Below, one piece after another: positions 1 to 6,411 of a stretch of DNA of 33,457 nt. Source of the DNA: Verrucomicrobiota bacterium (GTDB lineage: Bacteria > Verrucomicrobiota > Verrucomicrobiia > Opitutales > Opitutaceae); NCBI GenBank assembly GCA_018239845.1, contig JAFEGO010000055.1:73445-106901 (forward strand). The letters are read 5' to 3'. A model generated the notes under the pieces. It searched no databases. It was not told the origin of the DNA and saw only the letters and a program-made list of their open reading frames with translations. The stretch's first letter is position 1, and every line of letters starts with the position of its first letter. A program made the translations under genes and the position numbers.

Positions 1-1
1 C

Positions 2-790
2 GCGGCCCCGCTCGTGCCGCTCGCGGAGCTGGTGCACCCCGAGACCGCGGTGGGCGAACGCAGCCTCTACCGCAAGAATCTCAAGCCCGTGACCTACGTG
101 ACGGCCGACGTGGCCGGCGAGGTCGAGAGCCCGGCCTACGCCCTCTTCGCGATCAACCGCGAGGTCGGCCGGATCGACGCGCGCGAGTTTGGCGCCACCG
201 CAGCCAGGCTGCCCGTCTATCACTTGAACCTCCCGACGGATGATCAGACGCCCGCGCTCAAGTGGGACGGTGAGTGGCACATCACCCTCGAAGTCTTCCG
301 CGACCTCGGGCTCGCCTTTGCCGCCGTGCTCGGGCTCATCGCGCTGCTGATGGTCGGCTGGTTTCGCAGCTACGTGACGCCCCTCGTCGTGATGGCCGCG
401 ATCCCGTTTTCGCTCATCGGCATTTTGCCCGCGCACTGGGCCTTCGGCGCGTTTTTCACCGCGACGTCGATGATCGGCTTCATGGCCGGCGCGGGCATCG
501 TGGTGCGCAATTCGATCATCCTCGTGGACTTCATCGAGCTGCGCCGCGCCGAGGGGCTCGCCCTGCGCGACGCGGTGATCGAGGCCGGGGCGGTACGCTT
601 CCGCCCGATGCTGCTCACCGCGCTGGCGGTCGTCGTCGGGTCCGCGGTGATACTGCAGGACCCGATCTTCCAAGGCCTTGCCCTCAGCCTCATGTTCGGC
701 GAGATTGCCTCGCTGCTCATCAGCCGCCTGGCGGTGCCCGTGCTGTACTACCTGGCGAACCGCCACCGCCCTGCCCCCACCGCCCCATGA
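2..790 (+). CDS. RND-family efflux transporter, C-terminal fragment (5' end outside window)
   Basis: This is the last ~262 residues of an inner-membrane RND pump (AcrB/HAE type), normally about 1000 residues; the reading frame is open to the left edge, so the gene starts outside the window. What is present is the end of the second periplasmic porter region followed by the last membrane helices. Recognisable family signatures are the stretch with [14 protein letters not shown] and the final helix reading [22 protein letters not shown] pumps use the proton gradient to export substrates through a periplasmic adaptor and an outer-membrane channel. The substrate cannot be told from this fragment. 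Its stop codon overlaps the start of the rhodanese gene (ATGA), so the two are probably translationally coupled. The pump family is secure; the subfamily is not. Confidence 0.9.
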   Translation, partial: AAPLVPLAELVHPETAVGERSLYRKNLKPVTYVTADVAGEVESPAYALFAINREVGRIDAREFGATAARLPVYHLNLPTDDQTPALKWDGEWHITLEVFRDLGLAFAAVLGLIALLMVGWFRSYVTPLVVMAAIPFSLIGILPAHWAFGAFFTATSMIGFMAGAGIVVRNSIILVDFIELRRAEGLALRDAVIEAGAVRFRPMLLTALAVVVGSAVILQDPIFQGLALSLMFGEIASLLISRLAVPVLYYLANRHRPAPTAP

Positions 791-1191
791 AACGAATCCT
801 CGCCCTCCTCGCCGCCCTGACCGCCGCCCTCGTGCTCCTGCCGCGCCTCTCCGCCGGCGAAACGATCCCCGCCAAGGAAGCCGCCGCGCGCGTCACCGCC
901 GGCCAGGCGGTGCTGATCGACGTGCGCGAAGCCGCCGAGTGGCAGGAGACCGGCGTGGCCGCGCCCGCCGTGCTGCTGCCGCTGAGCGACCTGCGCGGCG
1001 ACCGCAAGGAATGGAAAGCCTTCCTCGCGGCCCATCCGGGCAAGGCGCTCATCCTCTACTGCCGCTCCGGCCACCGCGCCGGGATCGCCGCCGACATCCT
1101 CGCCAAGGAAGGTTTCAAGACGGCCAACGCCGGCGCCTTCAAGGACTGGGCCGCCGCCGGCCTCCCCGTGCGCCAGGTCCCCGGCCAGTAA
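787..1191 (+). CDS. Exported rhodanese-like domain protein
   Basis: A 134-residue protein with an N-terminal hydrophobic signal sequence (about residues 1-23, ending near LSAGE) followed by a single rhodanese domain. The active-site loop CRSGHRAG carries the catalytic Cys92, expected to hold a persulfide in sulfurtransferases. The conserved LIDVRE strand is at about 43-48 and the domain closes with an [14 protein letters not shown] tail typical of the family. Export implies a periplasmic location. The ATG overlaps the stop of the upstream RND pump gene by four bases, so it is likely expressed with the pump. A link to thiosulfate, cyanide or metal stress would be inference; the physiological sulfur donor and acceptor are unknown. 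Confidence 0.88.
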   Translation: MKRILALLAALTAALVLLPRLSAGETIPAKEAAARVTAGQAVLIDVREAAEWQETGVAAPAVLLPLSDLRGDRKEWKAFLAAHPGKALILYCRSGHRAGIAADILAKEGFKTANAGAFKDWAAAGLPVRQVPGQ

Positions 1192-1198
1192 CGGTCGC

Positions 1199-2374
1199 TC
1201 AGGACAGCAGGGCTGCGCCGTCGCCGGTCTGGGTGTGCAGGATGTCGGGCGTGGCGCCGAATTTCTTCGCGTAGGCCGCCGCGACCTGCGCCGCGTCGTC
1301 CGCCGAGAATTGCTCCGAGGTCAGCGCCATCACCGCGCCGCCGAAGCCGCCGCCGGTCAGGCGCGCGCCGTACACGTGCGGGCGCGCCGTCAGCGTATCC
1401 ACGAGGAAGTCGAGCTCGGCCGTGCTGTTTTCAAACAGCAGCTGCGAGCTGCGGTGCGAGGCCGTGAGATTTTTCCCGACGGTCGCGAGGTCGCCGGCGC
1501 GGAGGGCCAGCACCGTGGCGTCCACGCGCGCGATCTCGTCGATGATGTGCTTCGCGCGCTTGTAGATCGCGGGGGCCAGTTTGGCCTTCGCCGCCTCCAG
1601 CATGGCGGGCTCGGCCTCGACCAACAGGCCCACGCCGAGCGCCTGCGCCGCCTCCATGCACTCGTGGTGGCGCGCGGCGTAGAGCCCATCCACCAGCGCG
1701 TGCTTGGTGTGGGTGTTGAAGATCCAGAACTGCGCGCCCGCGGGCATCGGCACGGTGTCGAAGCGCGGGCCGCGGCAGTCGATGAAGACGAGGTGGTCCT
1801 TCCGCCCGAAGCCTGATACGCCCTGGTCGAGGATGCCGCAGGGCACGCCGACGAAGTGGTTTTCCGCGTAGCGGCCCGCCTTGACGACCGTCTCGCGCGA
1901 CGGCGACTGGCCGGTGACCGCGAGGAACGCGAGCGCCGAGGCCAGCTCGATCGCCGCGCTGCTGCTGAGCCCCGCGCCGGACGGCAGGTCCGACGTGGCG
2001 AGGAAATCAAAACCCTCCGGTACGCCGAGGCCGAACTCCGGCAGCGCCGCCAGCACGCCGAGCGGATAATTCACCCACGCGGCCGGGCCGGACAGCCTGG
2101 CCAGCGCGCCGGCCGGCTGCTCCACGACGCCGGGCATCTGCTCGCTCGCGAAGCGGCGCACGCCCGTATTGGCCGGGGCGAGGGCCACCCACACGCCGCG
2201 GTCGATCGCCGCGCCGAGCACGGTGCCGCCGTTGTAGTCGGTGTGGTTGCCGATGAACTCGATGCGCCCCGGGGCGCGCGCGACCACCGCCGGCGCGCGG
2301 CCGAATTTTTCCCGGAACGCCGCCGCGATCGCGCCGCGCGACGTATCGGACGAGTGGTTACTTGAATGGCTCAC
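1199..2374 (-). CDS. galK: Galactokinase
   Basis: A 391-residue GHMP-family kinase that phosphorylates D-galactose at C1 with ATP, the first committed step of the Leloir pathway. All three family motifs are visible: the galactokinase signature PGRIEFIGNHTDYNGG at 35-50, the ATP-binding loop PSGAGLSSSAA at about 131-141, and the C-terminal GGGFGGAVMAL. The segment PCGILDQG contains the expected catalytic Asp. Length matches the family. The start is GTG at 2374, overlapping the stop codon of the HU-like gene by four bases (GTGA); there is no nearby ATG, so coupling to the HU gene probably supplies initiation. The gene converges with the rhodanese gene, leaving only seven bases between stop codons. 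No galT or galE is next to it. Confidence 0.96.
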   Translation of the reverse strand: MSHSSNHSSDTSRGAIAAAFREKFGRAPAVVARAPGRIEFIGNHTDYNGGTVLGAAIDRGVWVALAPANTGVRRFASEQMPGVVEQPAGALARLSGPAAWVNYPLGVLAALPEFGLGVPEGFDFLATSDLPSGAGLSSSAAIELASALAFLAVTGQSPSRETVVKAGRYAENHFVGVPCGILDQGVSGFGRKDHLVFIDCRGPRFDTVPMPAGAQFWIFNTHTKHALVDGLYAARHHECMEAAQALGVGLLVEAEPAMLEAAKAKLAPAIYKRAKHIIDEIARVDATVLALRAGDLATVGKNLTASHRSSQLLFENSTAELDFLVDTLTARPHVYGARLTGGGFGGAVMALTSEQFSADDAAQVAAAYAKKFGATPDILHTQTGDGAALLS

Positions 2375-2646
2375 GTGAGGCCGCGCAGCGCGGCGCCCGC
2401 CTTGAAGCGGATGGTTTTCATGGCGCGGATCTTCATCGGCTGCTTGGTGTGGGGATTGAAACCGCGGCGCGCGGCGCGCGTGGCCACGCTGAACCCGCCG
2501 AAGCCCACCAGCAGCACCTCGCGGTCGCGCTTCAGGCCGCGGCCGACCGCCGCGAGCACGGCGTCAACGGCCCGCTCGGCGGCGGCGATGGAGGTTTCCC
2601 GACCGAGTGTTCTTTGGACTTCCTCGACGAGTTCGGCTTTGTTCAT
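2371..2646 (-). CDS. HU/IHF-family DNA-binding protein
   Basis: A 91-residue histone-like protein, the usual size for HU. It starts MNKAELVEEVQ, has the GFGGFSV turn, and carries the DNA-binding arm as RGFNPHTKQPMKI, a variant of the usual GRNPxTG form. Such proteins bend and compact DNA as dimers. The ATG at 2646 was chosen because the family N-terminus begins there; the frame is open upstream for 13 further codons without family similarity. The stop overlaps the GTG start of galK, an unusual partner for a nucleoid protein. Whether it acts as HU, IHF or a specialised paralogue cannot be decided. Confidence 0.93.
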   Translation of the reverse strand: MNKAELVEEVQRTLGRETSIAAAERAVDAVLAAVGRGLKRDREVLLVGFGGFSVATRAARRGFNPHTKQPMKIRAMKTIRFKAGAALRGLT

Positions 2647-2714
2647 GGGGTGGGCTGGGGTTGAAGGCTGGAAGCGCCCAACCAAGAAATGCCCGCGGGT
2701 CCGGTCAACCCATT

Positions 2715-2951
2715 TCAGCCGCGCTTGTCGCCACCCTCTGGCGACGGAGGGCGAAAGGCGGGCGGCACCTCGCCGTTGCGGCCCTGCACCACGAGGTTCA
2801 AAAGATACGCGAGCGCCTCGGTGCGGGGGATCTGGCGGTCCGCGGCGAGCTGCTCGGCGCGTTTCAGGAGCTGCGCCGCCATCGTCGCCGCCTGCGCCGG
2901 CTCCGCCCCGAGCCGGGCGCAGAGGGCGGTGAGTTGTTCGAGCTCGGTCAT
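2715..2951 (-). CDS. Small hypothetical protein, 78 aa
   Basis: A 78-residue, mostly helical, cytoplasmic-looking protein (no signal sequence, no membrane segment) with a charged, proline-rich tail. I do not recognise the family. It is judged real because its ATG overlaps the ygfZ stop by four bases (ATGA) on the same strand and no competing frame gives a better gene. It ends 68 bases before the HU-like gene. The Ala/Leu/Glu-rich central part could form a short helical bundle; no catalytic motif is visible. Confidence 0.65.
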   Translation of the reverse strand: MTELEQLTALCARLGAEPAQAATMAAQLLKRAEQLAADRQIPRTEALAYLLNLVVQGRNGEVPPAFRPPSPEGGDKRG

Positions 2952-3817
2952 GGCGACAGTTCCGCTGGTTCGCTGAGCTGCAGCGTCGCTGGCGCGTCCG
3001 GCGCGAGGCTCAGGCCGGCGTCGCGCTGCAGGTTCAACAGGGTCACCAGCGCGAGGCCGAGGTAGCCTTGGCCATTAACCGCTGTCGTCCGGATCTCGCC
3101 GACCTTTTGCGCACCTTGATAAAGGAGCGTGCCGCGCGCGGGTACGGGGCCGGTGCCCGTCACGCGCACGAGGCGGCGGCGGACCTGGCCGAGGGACTTG
3201 AGCCGGGCCATCACTTCCTGGCCGAGGTAGCAGCCCTTGGTGTAGGAGATCGCGGTCGCGTCGAGCCCGCCCTCGTTGGGCAGCTCGGTCGGACCGATGT
3301 CCGCCGGCACCGCCGGTACGCCGCCAGAGATGCGTCGCCGCTCCATGTCGGCAGCGTTGAGTTCGCTACCGCCGGCCAGCGCAGCGAGCACCCGCGGCGC
3401 GTCGGCCGCGGGAAACATCCACTCCACCGCCGGCTCCACGCCGCGCCGCGCGCCGACGCGCACCACGCCGTCGGGCAACGCGGCTTCCCCGTACACGGTG
3501 ACGCCCGCCCAGTGCGGGGTTTCGTCCTCGATCACCACGTCGTCGGCGATCACGTACGCCTCGAGGCGCTCGCGGATCACCGCCGCCGGGGAGAAATAAC
3601 TGCCGACCCAAAACGCCCCGCCCTCGACGCCGAGCACAAAACTATCGGCGAGCACCTTGCCCTTTTGATTGAGCCACAGACCGTACACGCCCGGGTGAAT
3701 CCCCTCGGTCTTACGCAAGTCGTTGGTGAACTGGCCCTGCAGAAAAGTCGCCGCGTCCTCGCCCGAAATCTTCAGCCAAGCGGAGGGCTGCCAGCGATAA
3801 AATGAGCGGGTTTTCAT
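2948..3817 (-). CDS. ygfZ: YgfZ/GcvT-like folate-binding protein
   Basis: A 289-residue member of the YgfZ (COG0354) family, paralogous to the glycine-cleavage T-protein. Known members bind folate and support assembly or repair of certain iron-sulfur enzymes such as MiaB. The diagnostic motif KGCYLGQE is at 194-201, with the conserved Cys196. The N-terminal part (WLKISGEDAATFLQGQFTNDL) is the usual folate-binding fold start. The ATG at 3817 is the first plausible start after an AT-rich upstream stretch. It probably leads a transcript with the 78-residue gene, and possibly HU and galK. It is divergent from the DAHP synthase gene. Confidence 0.93.
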   Translation of the reverse strand: MKTRSFYRWQPSAWLKISGEDAATFLQGQFTNDLRKTEGIHPGVYGLWLNQKGKVLADSFVLGVEGGAFWVGSYFSPAAVIRERLEAYVIADDVVIEDETPHWAGVTVYGEAALPDGVVRVGARRGVEPAVEWMFPAADAPRVLAALAGGSELNAADMERRRISGGVPAVPADIGPTELPNEGGLDATAISYTKGCYLGQEVMARLKSLGQVRRRLVRVTGTGPVPARGTLLYQGAQKVGEIRTTAVNGQGYLGLALVTLLNLQRDAGLSLAPDAPATLQLSEPAELSP

Positions 3818-3834
3818 GAAATTCTCGTGTTTTT

Positions 3835-3863
3835 TAAATCACTTATGGGAAGCGGTTTGTCAA
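3835..3863 (-). promoter_or_regulatory. Candidate promoter for ygfZ
   Basis: On the minus strand a perfect -35 hexamer TTGACA (3863-3858) is followed after 17 bases by GATTTA (3840-3835), a weak -10, in a locally AT-rich stretch that ends at the ygfZ start at 3817. The -35 and spacing support the call; the -10 matches poorly, so this is tentative. Confidence 0.4.
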
Positions 3864-3892
3864 ATTAGGTGATAGATTTTGAAAACTTTGAG

Positions 3893-3920
3893 TTGACGAT
3901 GCCGGGAAACCCTCTATCAC
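3893..3920 (+). promoter_or_regulatory. Candidate promoter for the structured intergenic transcript
   Basis: Plus-strand TTGACG (3893-3898), 16-base spacer, TATCAC (3915-3920). A transcript starting near 3927 would run through two hairpins and stop at the terminator at 3984-4024. It would contain no ATG or GTG codon before the terminator. Confidence 0.4.
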
Positions 3921-3926
3921 TTCAAC

Positions 3927-4024
3927 CATAGATTTTAACACTTCTCCCCGCCTAGCGGGGAGTTTTGGGGTAACTAAGAAAGCAAAGGCCGGTCGCTTAG
4001 GGGTAAGCGACCGGCCACTTTTTT
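3927..4024 (+). ncRNA. Candidate small RNA or attenuated leader upstream of DAHP synthase
   Basis: About 98 bases between the divergent genes ygfZ and DAHP synthase. It holds a promoter-like sequence upstream, a perfect 8-bp hairpin CTCCCCGC-CTA-GCGGGGAG (3944-3962) followed by TTTT, and a 13-bp perfect hairpin with a GGGG loop (3987-4016) followed by a T-run. Neither flanking gene ends here, so the terminator must stop some other transcript or act as an attenuator for the DAHP synthase gene. No start codon ATG or GTG lies in the interval, so a leader peptide is unlikely. I do not recognise it as 6S, SRP, RNase P or a known riboswitch. Confidence 0.5.
3984..4024 (+). terminator. Strong intrinsic terminator in a divergent intergenic region
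   Basis: GGCCGGTCGCTTA and its exact complement (3987-3999 and 4004-4016) form a 13-bp stem with a four-base G loop, followed by AC and six T (4019-4024). The AAA before the stem can extend pairing with part of the T-run. On the opposite strand the stem is followed by a poorer T-rich tract, so it works best for plus-strand transcripts. Confidence 0.85.
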
Positions 4025-4030
4025 GCCCAA

Positions 4031-4047
4031 ATGCCGAGGTTCGGCAT
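4031..4047. repeat. Short perfect inverted repeat upstream of DAHP synthase
   Basis: ATGCCGA-GGT-TCGGCAT, a 7-bp stem with a 3-base loop, 53 bases before the DAHP synthase ATG and just upstream of its candidate -35. It could be an operator half-site pair or a third hairpin of the leader. Confidence 0.45.
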
Positions 4048-4061
4048 GACGGACCCGAGGC

Positions 4062-4091
4062 TTGCACGCCGCCCCCGCCCCGGGCCACACT
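4062..4091 (+). promoter_or_regulatory. Candidate promoter for DAHP synthase
   Basis: TTGCAC (4062-4067), 18-base spacer, CACACT (4086-4091). Transcription would begin only a few bases before the ATG at 4100, giving a nearly leaderless mRNA. The surrounding GAGGCTTGC also occurs at 12511-12519 before another gene, supporting a shared -35-like element. Confidence 0.35.
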
Positions 4092-4099
4092 GCCCCTTC

Positions 4100-5155
4100 A
4101 TGCAGAGAACTTCCGACCTCAATGTCGTCGAAACGCGGCCCTTGCCCGCTCCGTCCGCCTTGCTGGCGGAGTTGCCCAAGACCACGGCCCAGGCTGAGTT
4201 TGTCACCGCCGCCCGCCGCGAGATCCACCGGCTGATCTTCACCGACGACCGTCGTTTCCTCCTGATCATCGGGCCCTGCTCGATCCATGACATCGAGGCC
4301 GGCCGCGACTACGCCCGCCGCCTCGCCGACCTCGCCCGCGAGGTCTCCGATCGCGTGATGATCGTGATGCGCGTCTACTTCGAGAAGCCCCGCACCACCG
4401 TCGGCTGGAAGGGCCTCGTGATGGACCCGCATCTCGACGGCTCGCATGACATCGCCGCCGGCCTGCGCCTCGGCCGCAGCTTCCTCCGCGATGTCCTCGA
4501 CCTCGGCCTGCCCACCGCCACCGAGTTCCTAGATCCCATCACCCCGCAGTACGTCGCCGACCTCGTCTGCTGGGGTGCCATCGGCGCCCGCACCACCGAG
4601 TCGCAGACGCACCGCCAGATGGCCTCCGGCCTCTCGATGCCCCTCGGCTTTAAGAACAGCACCGACGGCACCTTCACCGCCGCGATCAACGCCATCAAGG
4701 CCGCCTCGCAACCCCAGACCTTCCTCGGCATCAGCCTCGACGGCGCGGCCTCCGCCATCGTCACCCGCGGCAACCCCGACTGCCACGTCGTCCTCCGCGG
4801 CGGCGCCGCCGGCCCCAACTACTCGCCCGCGCACATCGCCCAGACCGAGGCCCTCCTCGCGAAGGCCAACCTTCCCAAGTCCATCCTCGTGGACTGCTCG
4901 CACGACAACTCCGCCAAGAAACCGGAGCTCCAGCCCGACGTCCTCCGCGCGCTCCTCGCGCAGATCGCCGCGGGCAACACCTCCATCATGGGCGCGATGA
5001 TCGAGAGCAACATTGGCGCCGGCAACCAGCCCTTCCCCCAGCCCAAGGAAAAGCTGAAGTACGGCGTGAGCATCACCGACGGCTGCATCGACTGGGCCAC
5101 CACGGAGTCCCTCGTCCGCGAACTCCACACCGCCCTCGCCCCGCGCTTCAAGTAA
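4100..5155 (+). CDS. aroG: 3-deoxy-7-phosphoheptulonate (DAHP) synthase, AroG type
   Basis: A 351-residue class I-alpha DAHP synthase, which condenses phosphoenolpyruvate and erythrose 4-phosphate in the first step of the shikimate pathway. Length and sequence match the E. coli AroF/G/H group closely: IIGPCSIHD at 56-64, [15 protein letters not shown] at 91-105, the [15 protein letters not shown] segment, GFKNSTDGT, and LVDCSHDNS. The frame is open upstream to an ATG at 4031, but family similarity begins at about the ATG at 4100, chosen here. The upstream start would also place the inverted repeat at 4031 inside the gene. These enzymes are commonly feedback-inhibited by aromatic amino acids; which one cannot be told. 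The hairpins upstream may add attenuation control. Confidence 0.96.
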   Translation: MQRTSDLNVVETRPLPAPSALLAELPKTTAQAEFVTAARREIHRLIFTDDRRFLLIIGPCSIHDIEAGRDYARRLADLAREVSDRVMIVMRVYFEKPRTTVGWKGLVMDPHLDGSHDIAAGLRLGRSFLRDVLDLGLPTATEFLDPITPQYVADLVCWGAIGARTTESQTHRQMASGLSMPLGFKNSTDGTFTAAINAIKAASQPQTFLGISLDGAASAIVTRGNPDCHVVLRGGAAGPNYSPAHIAQTEALLAKANLPKSILVDCSHDNSAKKPELQPDVLRALLAQIAAGNTSIMGAMIESNIGAGNQPFPQPKEKLKYGVSITDGCIDWATTESLVRELHTALAPRFK

Positions 5156-5168
5156 CCTCCGTCCCCCG

Positions 5169-5206
5169 GTATTCCTTTCGTGTGTTTCGTGTATTTCGTG
5201 GTCTAA
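5169..5206. repeat. 9-bp-periodic intergenic repeat, copy 1
   Basis: A 38-base unit running GTATTCCTTTCGTGTG... and ending CGTGGTCTAA, made of units TTTCGTGTN repeated every nine bases. The second copy lies 54 bases downstream and matches at about 31 of 38 positions. Between the DAHP synthase and malate dehydrogenase genes. Confidence 0.8.
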
Positions 5207-5222
5207 CACTTCCCCTCTCCCC

Positions 5223-5260
5223 GTATTTCTTCCGTGTCTTCCGTGTGTTCCGTGGGCTAA
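5223..5260. repeat. 9-bp-periodic intergenic repeat, copy 2
   Basis: Also 38 bases, built of TTCCGTGTN units every nine bases and ending CGTGGGCTAA. Most differences from copy 1 are the same T-to-C change recurring in each 9-base unit, as if the units of each copy had changed together. It ends 22 bases before the mdh start, so any mdh promoter must overlap it or lie upstream. Confidence 0.8.
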
Positions 5261-5282
5261 AAACCCTCCCAACCATCCTCCC

Positions 5283-6266
5283 ATGAAAACTCCCATTCGC
5301 GTCGCCGTCACCGGAGCCGCCGGCCAGATCGGTTACTCCCTCCTCTTCCGCATCGCCTCGGGCGCCATGTTCGGCCCCGACCAGCCGGTGATCCTCCAGC
5401 TCATCGAGGCCCCGATCGAGAAGGCCCTCAAGGCCCTCGAGGGCGTCGCCATGGAGCTCGACGACTGCGCCTTCCCGCTCCTCAAGGGCATCGTGCAGAC
5501 CTCCGACGCCGCCGTCGGCTTCAAGGACGCCAACTGGTGCCTCCTCGTCGGCGCCAAGCCCCGCGGCCCCGGCATGGAGCGCGCTGATCTCCTCAAGGAC
5601 AACGGCACCATCTTCATCGGTCAGGGCCGCATCATCGATGCCGTCGCCGCCGCGGATGCCCGCATCGCCGTCGTCGGCAATCCCGCCAACACCAACTGCA
5701 TGATCGCCGCATCGCAGGCCAAGCGCCTCCCCGCCGAGCGCTTCACCGCGATGGTGCGCCTCGACCAGAACCGCGCCCAGACCCAGCTCGCCAAGAAGGC
5801 CGGCGTGGATCTCACCGCGGTGAAGGACATCTTCATCTACGGCAACCACAGCCCGACCATGTTCCCGGCCTACGCGCACGCCACGATCAACGGCCAGCCC
5901 GCCGCCAAGGTCATCAACGACGACGCCTGGCTCCAGGGTCCCTTCTGCGAGACCGTCGGCAAGCGCGGCGCCGCCATCATCGCCGCCCGCGGCCTCTCCT
6001 CGGCCGCCTCCGCGGCCAATGCCCTCGTCGATCACGTGCGCTCGCTCGTGACGCCCGGCGCCATCCACTCCATCGCCGTGAAGAGCGAGGGCCGCTACGG
6101 CTTCGATGCCAACGTCTGGGCCGGCATGCCCGTCCGCACCACGACCCCCGGCAGCTACGAGGTCATCGAGGGCTACGCCATGGACGACTTCGCCAAGGCC
6201 AAGATCGCCGCCACCAACAAGGAACTCGCCGAAGAGCGCGCCTTCGTGGCCGACATGATCAAGTAA
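5283..6266 (+). CDS. mdh: Malate dehydrogenase
   Basis: A 327-residue NAD(P)-dependent malate dehydrogenase interconverting malate and oxaloacetate in the TCA cycle, of the type-2 (cytosolic-like) group. The dinucleotide-binding loop GAAGQIGYS is at 11-19, substrate arginines are expected at R94 and R100 in [10 protein letters not shown], and the catalytic pair is D161 (RLDQNR) and H189 (YGNHSPT). Length is normal. It starts at ATG 5283, follows the DAHP synthase by 127 bases containing two repeat copies, and is followed by a strong terminator. Confidence 0.97.
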   Translation: MKTPIRVAVTGAAGQIGYSLLFRIASGAMFGPDQPVILQLIEAPIEKALKALEGVAMELDDCAFPLLKGIVQTSDAAVGFKDANWCLLVGAKPRGPGMERADLLKDNGTIFIGQGRIIDAVAAADARIAVVGNPANTNCMIAASQAKRLPAERFTAMVRLDQNRAQTQLAKKAGVDLTAVKDIFIYGNHSPTMFPAYAHATINGQPAAKVINDDAWLQGPFCETVGKRGAAIIAARGLSSAASAANALVDHVRSLVTPGAIHSIAVKSEGRYGFDANVWAGMPVRTTTPGSYEVIEGYAMDDFAKAKIAATNKELAEERAFVADMIK

Positions 6267-6299
6267 CGGCCCCGCCGCTACCATCCGTCTCCGTTTCAA

Positions 6300-6328
6300 A
6301 GCGGCGCCTTCACCGGCGCCGCTTTTTT
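6300..6328 (+). terminator. Intrinsic terminator of mdh
   Basis: AGCGGCGCC (6300-6308) pairs with GGCGCCGCT (6315-6323) across a TTCACC loop, followed by a run of T (6323-6328). It lies 34 bases after the mdh stop. Confidence 0.9.
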
Positions 6329-6337
6329 ATGCCCTTA

Positions 6338-6406
6338 GACAGAATCAACAAAATGAACGGAATGGGAAAGCCGCCGCCTCATTCCGTAAATTCTGTTCAT
6401 TCTGTC
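6338..6406. repeat. Inverted pair of 9-bp-periodic repeat arms
   Basis: Left arm 6338-6364 (starts GACAGAATCAACAAAATG) and right arm 6380-6406 (ends TTCTGTTCATTCTGTC) are complementary at 23 of 27 positions around a 15-base centre. Each arm is itself built of 9-base units (ATTCNGTNN). It lies between the convergent mdh and glycosidase genes and could fold into a long hairpin. Confidence 0.8.
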
Positions 6407-6411
6407 CAAAC

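Noticed and set aside
3899..3931. Ten-residue plus-strand frame as a leader peptide for DAHP synthase
   Set aside because: It overlaps the candidate -10 element and contains no aromatic residues, so classical peptide attenuation is not supported.
3843..4088. 81-codon minus-strand frame in the divergent intergenic region
   Set aside because: It reads straight through the terminator hairpins and has no recognisable domain; the structured RNA explanation fits better.
5169..5260. Repeats as a CRISPR array
   Set aside because: Only two copies, internal 9-bp periodicity, a spacer too short and no cas genes.
5148..6299. Long minus-strand open frame of 383 codons over mdh
   Set aside because: It mirrors the mdh gene; composition is Gly/Asp/Val-rich as expected for the antisense of a GC-rich gene, and its tail is the translated 9-bp repeat.
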